Source: JBDTMT01 sp033764095
GTDB lineage: Bacteria > Desulfobacterota > Binatia > HRBIN30 > CADEER01
Reading direction: 5' to 3'
NCBI GenBank assembly: GCA_033764095.1
Contig: JANRJF010000280.1
Coordinates: 1-7,159 of the forward strand
Length of the DNA: 7,159 nt
Of this stretch, positions 1-7,159 are shown piece after piece (position 1 is the stretch's first letter; each line of letters starts with the position of its first letter). The translations under genes and the position numbers were made by a program. The notes beneath the pieces are model-generated. The model was not told the DNA's origin. It was given only the letters and a program-made list of their open reading frames with translations, and ran no database searches.

Positions 1-1329
1 GCGCAGCTGCAGCGCCAGCTGCGCGGCCTGCAGGCGGCTCAGCGCCTCGGCGCTGACCGCCTCGCGCTTGCGCGCCGCGCGCGCCGCCAGCTCGTACTGC
101 GCGCGCGCCTGCTGGGCGCGGCCGCGGCGCCGCTCGTAGTCGCCGCGCCGCCGCAGACCGCGCGCCTCCAGGCGGCCGTCCTGGGTCGCGCCGGCGAGCG
201 TCACCGCATTCTCGTAGGCGCGCAGCGTCGCGGCGTCGTGCGCGAAGCCGGCCTCGAAGTCGCCGATGGCGAGCCACACGCGCGCCTGCGTCGCCGTGCC
301 GCTGTGGTCGGCGAGGCGCAGCGCCGCGTCGAACAGCGGCCGCGCCTCCTGCGGGCGGCCGAGCGCCTGCTCGGCGGCGCCGAGCCGCAGCAGCAAGGCG
401 ATCTCGCCCTCGCGGTCGTGCGCCTGTCGCACCAGGGCGAGCGCCTGCGCGTAGGACGCGTGCGCATCGTTCCAGCGCTGCAGGCGGCGTTCGGCATCGC
501 CGCGGCGGCGCAGCGACTGCTGCTGTCCGGCCGCATCGCTGAGCTCACCGTAGAGCCCGCTGGCGGCGTCGAAGCGCTGGCGCGCCGGCTCCGGTCGTTC
601 GGTGTGCAGCAACACGTTGCCGAGCTGCACGGCGGTCGCCGCCGCCGGCGCCAGGGCGCCGCTGGCGCGGTACAGGTCGTAGCTGCGCGCCAGCAGCGTC
701 AGACAGCGGCGGCGCTCGACCTGTTCGGCTTCGAAGCCGGCGTAGCGGCGCAACACGTCGGCGGCCGCCAGGCGGTCGCCTTGCGCGGTCAACGCCGCTA
801 CCTGTTGCTCGAAATCGGCGCGTGCCATCTCGATCGGCGACAGCGGCACCGCGGTCGGCGCCGGGGCAGGTGCCGCCGCGGCGGCGAGCTGCTGCGCCGC
901 CAACTCGGCGGCGTGTTCGCGCCCGTCGACCCAGGCCCCGCAGGCGACGACGAGCGCCGCCGCCACTCCCGGTACGCCCTGGCGCAGGCGCGCGGCGCGC
1001 ACGCCGAAGCGCGGCGCCGCCACCGCCGCGAGCGTCGCCGCCAGCGCGGCGATGAGCACGCCGAGCGACAGCGGGCGTCCGGTCCACGGCACCGCCAACA
1101 GCAGCAGGCCGCAGCCGGTCGAGGCGACGCCGAGCAGCAGGATCGCGGCGCTCAGCAGGTCGGGGCGCCGCTGGCGCGGCGGCGGCGCGGCGGCCATGCC
1201 GGGCGGTGCGACGCTCGGTGCGCCGGCGGGCTCCATCTGCCGCGCCAGCGGCGCCGCGTCGTCCAGCGCCGACGGCACGATGGCGGCTGGATTGAGGCGC
1301 AGGATCTCGCGTTCGGCGAGCTTCGACAT
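1..1329 (-). CDS. Membrane-anchored TPR-repeat protein, C-terminus off the left edge
   Basis: No specific function is recognised. Translating the minus strand from ATG at 1329 gives 443 uninterrupted codons to the window edge, so the C-terminus is missing. The N-terminus (MSKLAEREILRLNP, residues 1-14) is followed by a Pro/Ala-rich stretch to about residue 56. Three hydrophobic segments follow at about 58-81, 87-106 and 119-134, then an Ala/Pro spacer to about 160. From roughly residue 165 to 440 there are helical pairs with a repeat length near 40 and TPR-like Ala/Gly/Leu/Tyr spacing (e.g. LLRLGAAEQALGRPQEARPL, WNDAHASYAQALALV). TPR arrays bind proteins, so I infer a scaffold held at the inner membrane. 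ATG 1329 has no good Shine-Dalgarno, and there is no in-frame ATG, GTG or TTG between it and the TAA at 1420-1422, so the start is uncertain. Rows of Arg-rich or antisense reading frames over this region are shadows. Confidence 0.72.
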   Translation of the reverse strand, partial: MSKLAEREILRLNPAAIVPSALDDAAPLARQMEPAGAPSVAPPGMAAAPPPRQRRPDLLSAAILLLGVASTGCGLLLLAVPWTGRPLSLGVLIAALAATLAAVAAPRFGVRAARLRQGVPGVAAALVVACGAWVDGREHAAELAAQQLAAAAAPAPAPTAVPLSPIEMARADFEQQVAALTAQGDRLAAADVLRRYAGFEAEQVERRRCLTLLARSYDLYRASGALAPAAATAVQLGNVLLHTERPEPARQRFDAASGLYGELSDAAGQQQSLRRRGDAERRLQRWNDAHASYAQALALVRQAHDREGEIALLLRLGAAEQALGRPQEARPLFDAALRLADHSGTATQARVWLAIGDFEAGFAHDAATLRAYENAVTLAGATQDGRLEARGLRRRGDYERRRGRAQQARAQYELAARAARKREAVSAEALSRLQAAQLALQLR

Positions 1330-1419
1330 GATCCAGGCGTCGGCCAGGCGTGGGTCGGGGATGGCGTCGGGGAGATGCGGATTGGCGAGGCGCAGCGCGG
1401 TCGGGCGCAGGCGCTTCGC
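1330..1419 (-). other. Coding-like spacer in frame with both TPR genes
   Basis: The 30 codons between the TAA at 1420-1422 and ATG 1329 contain no further stop. Their G/C count by codon position is 17/30 at second, 24/30 at first and 27/30 at third positions, the order expected of real coding DNA at high GC. The translation (e.g. RLANPHLPDAIPDPRLADAW) reads like normal protein. Either the downstream gene starts upstream of ATG 1329 at a non-standard codon such as CTG, or the TAA interrupts a single gene. Chance composition remains possible because the stretch is short. Confidence 0.45.
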
Positions 1420-1911
1420 TTACTCGGCGTAGAGGACGGCGGCGCGCGCGAAGCGGTCCTCGGCGGCGCGTCTGTCGGCCGCGGCGCTCAGCGCGGCGAG
1501 GTGGAACTGGCAGTGCGCGACGCCGAGCCGGTCGTCGAGCGCCTCGAACTGTGCCTGCGCGGCGGCGTAGCCGGCGGCGGCGCGCTCGCGCAGCGCCTGC
1601 GCGTGCAGCACGTCGGCGGCGCACAGCGCGGCATCGGCGGCCGGCACCGGCGCGTCGACCGCCTGCAGCGCGGCGGCGGCACGCTCGAACCAGCGCGCCG
1701 CGTCGTCGAGTCGGCCGGCGGCGCGGGTGAGGTCGGCAAGGCCGCGCAGCAGCAGCGCCTCGGCGATTGGATCGGCGCGCCGTTGCGCGTCGAGCAGGGC
1801 GGCCTCCAAGCCGCTGCGGGCGGCCTCCGCCGCGCCGTCGCCGAACCGCGCCCACGCCTCGGCCAGCGCCTCCACCACCGCCACCGGCCGCTCCGCATCA
1901 CCATCCGCCAT
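1420..1911 (-). CDS. Small TPR-repeat protein (possibly the N-terminal part of an interrupted gene)
   Basis: This 163-aa protein is made almost entirely of TPR-like helix pairs: about residues 48-85 (AEALLLRGLADLTRAAGRLD region), 90-126 and 130-163. The last helix (RFARAAVLYAE) ends exactly at the TAA. No signal peptide or membrane segment is visible, so it should be cytoplasmic. I chose ATG at 1911 because GGGGGA at 1919-1924 lies 7 bases upstream of it. A GTG two codons earlier (1917) would sit only one base from that site, and an in-frame TGA at 1927-1929 blocks any further extension. It lies in the same frame as the membrane TPR gene downstream. The two may be an operon, or one gene split by the TAA at 1420-1422. 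The partner and function are unknown. Confidence 0.66.
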   Translation of the reverse strand: MADGDAERPVAVVEALAEAWARFGDGAAEAARSGLEAALLDAQRRADPIAEALLLRGLADLTRAAGRLDDAARWFERAAAALQAVDAPVPAADAALCAADVLHAQALRERAAAGYAAAQAQFEALDDRLGVAHCQFHLAALSAAADRRAAEDRFARAAVLYAE

Positions 1912-2087
1912 CGCCACGTCCCCCGTTCACCGCCCCTCGTGTCGCCGCCCGGCCGGCTCACCGTCCAGGAGCGCGCCGCGATGATGTCAAAGAGAGTGGG
2001 GTGCCTCTACATCGATTTGAGCGCCTGAGCGGATTCGCTCGCGGCGAGGCTCGGGCGCTGGCGGCGCCGGTGGTCGGCGATCGGGTC

Positions 2088-2103
2088 GCAGACGCTCGTC
2101 TGC
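2088..2103. promoter_or_regulatory. Perfect 7-2-7 palindrome, candidate operator
   Basis: GCAGACG, two bases, then CGTCTGC form a perfect inverted repeat in the divergent intergenic region, about 220 bases upstream of the fibre gene and 180 upstream of the TPR gene. No T-tract follows it on either strand, so it is not an obvious terminator. Binding by a dimeric regulator is plausible but is inferred only from symmetry and position. Confidence 0.25.
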
Positions 2104-2249
2104 AAATGCCATAGACTTCGGGGGGCGCCAGCGCGTATGGCCTGTCGCATGACGTCATCGCCCGCGGTGGTCGTTTGCTGGCGGTGAGTTTGGTCGCGAA
2201 GCCCCCGTGCAGGGTTCTCCGCCCTGATCAACGACTCTTCCCACGCGGG

Positions 2250-2291
2250 CACGAAGACACGCAGCGGCTCGGTACTGTCCGTGCCTCCGCG
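2250..2291. repeat. Degenerate inverted repeat, possible relic of a dispersed element
   Basis: The arms at 2250-2261 (CACGAAGACACG) and 2280-2291 (CGTGCCTCCGCG) match as inverted copies at 9 of 12 positions. The right arm region shares the ten bases TCCGTGCCTC (2278-2287) with the right arm of the strong inverted repeat at 4993-5110 (5084-5093). It looks like a decayed relative of that element, lying just upstream of the fibre gene's ribosome-binding site. The match is short and could be chance. Confidence 0.3.
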
Positions 2292-2314
2292 CCAATCCCT
2301 ACGGACGTGACGGA

Positions 2315-2319
2315 AAGGA
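2315..2319 (+). promoter_or_regulatory. Ribosome-binding site fixing the fibre gene start
   Basis: AAGGA lies 5 bases upstream of ATG 2325. The frame stays open back to a TTG at 2175, but that extension adds 50 residues with no signal-peptide character and would bury the export signal that starts at ATG 2325. The ATG at 2325 is therefore the start. Confidence 0.75.
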
Positions 2320-2324
2320 CAGAC

Positions 2325-4253
2325 ATGACCCGACCAACGATCGCAGCGGGTGCCATGGCGCTCGCGCTGCTCGGCCTGCTCACCGTGCCGCAGGACGCGG
2401 CGGCGCTCGGCACCGCGTTCACCTATCAGGGGCAACTGGAGCAGAGCGGCAGTCTCGCAACCGGGGTGTGCGACTTCCGCTTCCGGCTGTTCGACAGCGC
2501 GGGCAGCGGGTCACCGCCGGTCGGCGGCACCCAGATCGGTTTCACGTCGCTTTCCGAGGGGGTCCAGGTCGCCAACGGACTGTTCACGGCGCAGCTCGAT
2601 TTCGGCACCGCCCCGTTCGACAGCGGCGACGACCGCTGGCTGCAGATCGCCGTGCGCTGTCCCGGCGGCGGCGGCACGTATGAGACACTGGCGCCGCGCC
2701 AGCCGCTCACGCCGGCGCCGTACGCGCTGTTCGCCAGTGGCGTCGCCGATGGCTCGATCAGCAGCGTGAAGCTCGCGCCCGGTGCGGTTACGACGACGCA
2801 GTTGGCAACCGAGGCCGTCACCACGGTGCAGATCGCCGACGGCACCATTGCCGCCGGCGACCTCGCCAACGGGGCGGTGAGCACCGCGAAGATCGGTGAC
2901 GGCCAGGTCACCGGCGCGAAGCTCGCGCCCGGCGCGGTCACGACGTCACAGTTGGCGCCCAACGCGGTCACCGCGGCGCAGATCGCCGACGGCAGCGTTG
3001 CCACCAGCGAGCTCGCCACCGGGGCGGTGAGCACGGCGAAGATCGGTGACGGCCAGGTCACCAGCGCGAAGCTCGTCGCCCCACTGCGGCTGACGTCGTC
3101 GGCGGCGAGTCCCACCATCGGCGCCCTCGACGGGACGTCGACCGCTGTGAATGGCGTCGGCGTGAGCGGCACGGCGGGCACCGGGGCCAATTCCGCTGGC
3201 GTGCTCGGCGCGGCGAATACCGGCCACGGCGTGCGTGGCACCAGCAGCAACGGGATCGGCGTCGTCGGTGAGGGTGGGGACACGGGTGTCCAGGGCACGA
3301 GCAATCAGGACGGCGTGCTCGGAACGTCAACTGGATTCGGCGATGGCGTTGCCGGGGTGGCGAAGGGGGGCGCGGGGGTGCGCGGTCTGAGTGTCGACGG
3401 GATTGGCGTGCTGGGTGACGGCGAGGAGCTCGGGGTCAAGGGAACCAGTGCTGCCGGCGATGGGGTCATGGGCGTGTCCACCAGGGAATTTGGCGGCACC
3501 GGAGTGATCGGCATCGCGAACGGCAACGGGATGCCGACCGGGGTGAGCGGCGAGGCCGTCAACGGCTTTGGCGTCAGCGGCTCGGGCTACTGGGGTGTCG
3601 TGGGTGGTGGCCAGACGGGCGTGTATGGAGTCACCGATAGCGCCAACGGGACCGCCGTGCAGGGAGACAGCCGGGCCGCCAATGACGCCAACGCCGTCGC
3701 CGTCCGTGCCACCGCCAATCAGGGTATCGCCGTGCGCGGTCAGAGTGCGGGCGTCGCCGGGCTGTTCGTCGGGTCGGTGGTCGTGCAGGGCGTGCTGTCG
3801 GCGAGCACCAAGCTTTTCAAGATCGACCACCCGCTCGACCCGGCGAACAAGTACCTCATGCACGCCAGCGTCGAGAGTCCCGAGCTGAAGAACCTCTACG
3901 ACGGCGTCGTCGTGCTCGACGCGAACGGCGAGGCCGGCGTCGACCTGCCGGCGTGGTTCGAGGCGCTGAACGGCGACTTCCGCTACCAACTGACCTGCAT
4001 CGGCGGCGTCGCGCCGGTCTACGTGGCGGAGAAGGTGCGCGACGGGCGCTTCCGCATTGCCGGCGGAACGCCGGGCCTGGAGGTCTCGTGGCAGGTCACC
4101 GGTGTGCGCCGGGATGCGTATGCCGTCGCCCATCCACTCGCCGTGGAGGCGGAGAAGACGGCCGCCGAGCGCGGGCGCTACCTGCATCCGGTGGAACAGG
4201 GCGCTCCGGCTGCCATGGCCGTCGATCGCGTCATGGGCGTACCGATCCAGTAG
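2325..4253 (+). CDS. Secreted repetitive fibre-like surface protein
   Basis: This 642-aa protein resembles tail-fibre-like secreted proteins of environmental bacteria; no biochemical role is established. In order it shows: a signal peptide (residues 1-27, hydrophobic core 10-21, likely cleavage after DAAA); a head module at about 32-137 beginning FTYQGQLE and ending TPAPYALFA; eleven decapeptide repeats at 142-251; a glycine-rich tract at about 277-490 with at least 16 GVxG motifs spaced about every ten residues; and a C-terminal module at about 494-642 (STKLFKIDHPLDP, QLTCIGGVAPVYVAEK, SWQVTGVRRDAYAVAHP). I recognise the head and C-terminal motifs as recurring in many secreted bacterial proteins but know no domain name for them. 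The repeats suggest an elongated, probably oligomeric fibre outside the cell. No membrane anchor is visible after the signal peptide. It is followed after nine bases by an EF-hand protein, probably in one transcript. A prophage origin is unlikely, since no phage gene is nearby. Confidence 0.82.
   Translation: MTRPTIAAGAMALALLGLLTVPQDAAALGTAFTYQGQLEQSGSLATGVCDFRFRLFDSAGSGSPPVGGTQIGFTSLSEGVQVANGLFTAQLDFGTAPFDSGDDRWLQIAVRCPGGGGTYETLAPRQPLTPAPYALFASGVADGSISSVKLAPGAVTTTQLATEAVTTVQIADGTIAAGDLANGAVSTAKIGDGQVTGAKLAPGAVTTSQLAPNAVTAAQIADGSVATSELATGAVSTAKIGDGQVTSAKLVAPLRLTSSAASPTIGALDGTSTAVNGVGVSGTAGTGANSAGVLGAANTGHGVRGTSSNGIGVVGEGGDTGVQGTSNQDGVLGTSTGFGDGVAGVAKGGAGVRGLSVDGIGVLGDGEELGVKGTSAAGDGVMGVSTREFGGTGVIGIANGNGMPTGVSGEAVNGFGVSGSGYWGVVGGGQTGVYGVTDSANGTAVQGDSRAANDANAVAVRATANQGIAVRGQSAGVAGLFVGSVVVQGVLSASTKLFKIDHPLDPANKYLMHASVESPELKNLYDGVVVLDANGEAGVDLPAWFEALNGDFRYQLTCIGGVAPVYVAEKVRDGRFRIAGGTPGLEVSWQVTGVRRDAYAVAHPLAVEAEKTAAERGRYLHPVEQGAPAAMAVDRVMGVPIQ
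2748..3077 (+). repeat. Eleven decapeptide repeats with a duplicated 150-base unit
   Basis: Within the fibre gene, residues 142-251 read as eleven ten-residue units such as PGAVTTTQLA, NGAVSTAKIG and DGQVTGAKLA. Units 1-5 (2748-2897) and 6-10 (2898-3047) form a 50-residue super-repeat, and unit 11 starts a third copy. The DNA copies are closest at 2871-2925 versus 3021-3075, with only a few differences over about 50 bases, indicating recent duplication or gene conversion. The xGAVTTxxLA pattern resembles shaft repeats of fibrous proteins; the fold is inferred. Confidence 0.85.
3153..3791 (+). repeat. GVxG-rich repeat tract of the fibre shaft
   Basis: Residues 277-489 of the fibre protein carry GVSG, GVLG, GVRG, GVVG, GVQG, GVLG, GVAG, GVRG, GVLG, GVKG, GVMG, GVIG, GVSG, GVSG, GVVG and GVYG. 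Spacing is mostly 9-11 residues in the middle of the tract and looser toward its end. DNA identity between units is low, so this array is older than the decapeptide block. Regular Gly and Val spacing suggests a beta-solenoid or trimeric shaft; that is inference. Confidence 0.75.
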
Positions 4254-4262
4254 GCAGGGCGT

Positions 4263-4985
4263 ATGCGAATCGGGCTGCTAGCACTGCTGTTCCTGCCCGC
4301 CGTCGCGCTCGCGCAGCGCGGCGGCGGGTTCGACCTGTCGCACAACGCCATCGCCGGCGGCGGCGCCACCTTCAGCAGCGGCGGTGACTACCGGCTGGGT
4401 GGCACGATCGGACAGGCGGCTGCCGGACCGCTGAGCGGCGGCCCGTACGCCCTGCAGGCCGGGTTCTGGTCGGCGGCGCTGCCGGTGGCGCCGCCGACCG
4501 CGACCGCGACGCTGACCGCGGCGGTGAACACGCCGACCCGCACGTCGCCGCCGTCGCCGTCTGCCACCACCACCCACTCGATGACGCCGACACCGATCGC
4601 GTCGACGCCGCTTGCGACATCCAGCCCGACGCGCTCGTCCACGGTGACGCCCACGCTCGGCACGCCGACCGGCAGCCCCACCATGCTTGCCAGCCCCTCG
4701 AGCACGCCGACCCCCAGCCCGACGCCGACGCCGGACTCCGAGACCTGTAGCGGCGATTGCAATCGCGACGGCGCGGTCACCGTCGACGAGCTGGTCAGGG
4801 GCGTCAACATCGCCCTCGGCGCCGCGGCGGTGGACGCCTGCGCGGCGATGGACGGCAACGCCGATGGGACGGTCGCGGTCAACGAGCTGATCGCGGCGGT
4901 GAACCGGGCGCTGAGCGGCTGCCCGATCGCCGCGGTACCGCCCGACGAGGTGGCGAAGCGCTCGGATCTACCGATCCGGGCGTGA
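4263..4985 (+). CDS. Secreted EF-hand (dockerin-like) protein with Thr/Pro linker
   Basis: This 240-aa protein has three parts after a signal peptide (residues 1-17, cleavage likely after VALA). The first, at about 23-71, has the pattern HNAIAGGG...YRLGGTIGQ...GPYALQAGFW, which I recognise as a recurring module in bacterial surface proteins. A Thr/Pro/Ser linker spans about 74-159 and could be glycosylated. Two canonical 12-residue calcium loops follow: D165-C-N167-R-D169-G...E176 and D197-G-N199-A-D201-G...E208, each with the helix residues of a dockerin-type repeat (VDELVRGVNIAL, VNELIAAVNRAL). Four cysteines (162, 166, one before the second loop, one after the second helix) could form disulfides. 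The gene begins 9 bases after the fibre stop, with GCAGGG just upstream, suggesting translational coupling. A cohesin partner is not visible, so scaffold binding is only possible. Confidence 0.82.
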   Translation: MRIGLLALLFLPAVALAQRGGGFDLSHNAIAGGGATFSSGGDYRLGGTIGQAAAGPLSGGPYALQAGFWSAALPVAPPTATATLTAAVNTPTRTSPPSPSATTTHSMTPTPIASTPLATSSPTRSSTVTPTLGTPTGSPTMLASPSSTPTPSPTPTPDSETCSGDCNRDGAVTVDELVRGVNIALGAAAVDACAAMDGNADGTVAVNELIAAVNRALSGCPIAAVPPDEVAKRSDLPIRA

Positions 4986-4992
4986 CAAAGAC

Positions 4993-5110
4993 TTCACCAC
5001 AGAGGCACAGAGTCACGGAGAACTGCGTGAGAAGAATTTTAAGCTGTCGATTGGGGCGGCGTTGGCTGTCGAGCCCTCTGATCTCCGTGCCTCTGTGTCT
5101 CTGTGGTGAA
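4993..5110. repeat. 118-bp inverted-repeat element between convergent genes
   Basis: The arm at 4993-5020 (starting TTCACCACAGAG) matches the reverse complement of 5083-5110 at 26 of 28 positions. The 62-base centre (5021-5082) has an AT-rich patch and an 8-base direct repeat GCTGTCGA at 5043-5050 and 5065-5072. Arms of the CACAGAGxCACAGAG type are, from memory, a dispersed intergenic repeat in many environmental bacterial genomes and give spurious translations such as TLCLCGE. It fills most of the gap between the stop codons at 4985 and 5133, so a hairpin here could end transcription from both sides. No transposase is encoded, so a non-autonomous MITE- or REP-like element fits best. Confidence 0.85.
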
Positions 5111-5132
5111 TTCCTCTCTTCACGCCTCGCGC

Positions 5133-7159
<2,027 letters not shown>

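Larger units (their letters stand above)
1912..2324. promoter_or_regulatory. Divergent intergenic region without a convincing gene
   Basis: This region separates the minus-strand TPR gene from the plus-strand fibre gene, so it should hold promoters in both directions. It contains a 16-base palindrome at 2088-2103 (two 7-base arms, 2-base centre), a 10-base palindrome at 2149-2158 and a degenerate inverted repeat at 2250-2291. A TTGACA hexamer reads on the minus strand at 1990-1985, but the sequence 17 bases further on (TGGACG) is a poor -10, so I do not call a promoter from it. Short reading frames here have unnatural Arg/Ser-rich composition and no ribosome-binding site. Confidence 0.5.

Noticed and set aside
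545..1855. 436-codon minus-strand open frame
   Set aside because: Extremely Arg-rich translation in the wrong frame; the adjacent frame gives clean TPR and membrane segments.
1955..1990. Sigma-70-like promoter on the minus strand (TTGACA at 1990-1985)
   Set aside because: The -35 is perfect but the hexamer 17 bases downstream is TGGACG, a poor -10; not enough to call.
238..2028. 596-codon plus-strand open frame
   Set aside because: It mirrors the minus-strand TPR frame codon for codon. It is open because TTA, CTA and TCA codons are rare in such GC-rich genes. Its product is Arg/Gln/Gly-rich without domains.
2007..2435. 142-codon minus-strand open frame over the fibre gene start
   Set aside because: Unnatural composition, overlaps the ribosome-binding site and signal peptide of a well-supported gene.
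2325..4253. Prophage tail fibre
   Set aside because: The protein has an export signal peptide, its partner is also secreted, and no phage structural, lysis or integrase gene is present.
4993..5110. CRISPR or classic intrinsic terminator
   Set aside because: Only one pair of inverted arms with a 62-base centre, no regularly spaced repeats, and no short GC stem followed by a T-tract.

Overview
The window is very GC-rich DNA from what looks like a bacterial chromosome, with no RNA gene, CRISPR array or insertion sequence visible. Two secreted proteins combine features I associate with environmental, often uncultured bacteria of the broad deltaproteobacterial / Candidatus Binatota type. These are a dockerin-like pair of calcium loops of the form GDCNRDGAVTVDELVRGVN behind a Thr/Pro linker, and a fibre protein with an FTYQGQL...TPAPYALFA head. 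The placement is inference from memory and weak; only a database search could fix it.

Layout, left to right. (1) Positions 1-1911, minus strand: two TPR-rich genes in the same reading frame. The upstream one (1911 down to 1420) is a small TPR protein. The downstream one (1329 down to the left edge) has a cytoplasmic-type N-terminus, three hydrophobic segments and a long TPR array, and it runs out of the window. The 90 bases between them keep the codon-position signature of coding DNA in the same frame, so the single TAA between them may be a nonsense interruption of one longer gene. (2) 1912-2324: a divergent intergenic region of about 400 bases with two short perfect palindromes and a degenerate inverted repeat, but no convincing gene. 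(3) 2325-4985, plus strand: a tight two-gene unit. The first gene is a secreted repetitive fibre-like protein (642 aa) with eleven decapeptide repeats, a GVxG-rich repeat tract and a conserved C-terminal module. Nine bases later comes a small secreted protein with a YRLGGTIGQ...GFW module, a Thr/Pro/Ser linker and two EF-hand loops. (4) 4986-5132: the gap between convergent genes, almost filled by a 118-bp inverted-repeat element with 28-bp arms. (5) 5133 to the right edge, minus strand: the C-terminal 674 residues of cobalamin-dependent methionine synthase, MetH, with the B12-binding DVHDIG motif and the AdoMet-binding RPAAGY motif intact.

The genes do not form one pathway. MetH is core one-carbon and methionine metabolism. 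The plus-strand pair looks like extracellular surface or matrix proteins made together. The minus-strand TPR proteins look like membrane-linked protein-interaction scaffolds of unknown role. The parts most worth a second look are the interrupted TPR reading frame, the recently duplicated 150-base module in the fibre gene, the fibre/EF-hand gene pair, and the dispersed-type inverted repeat with a possible second relic copy upstream of the fibre gene.
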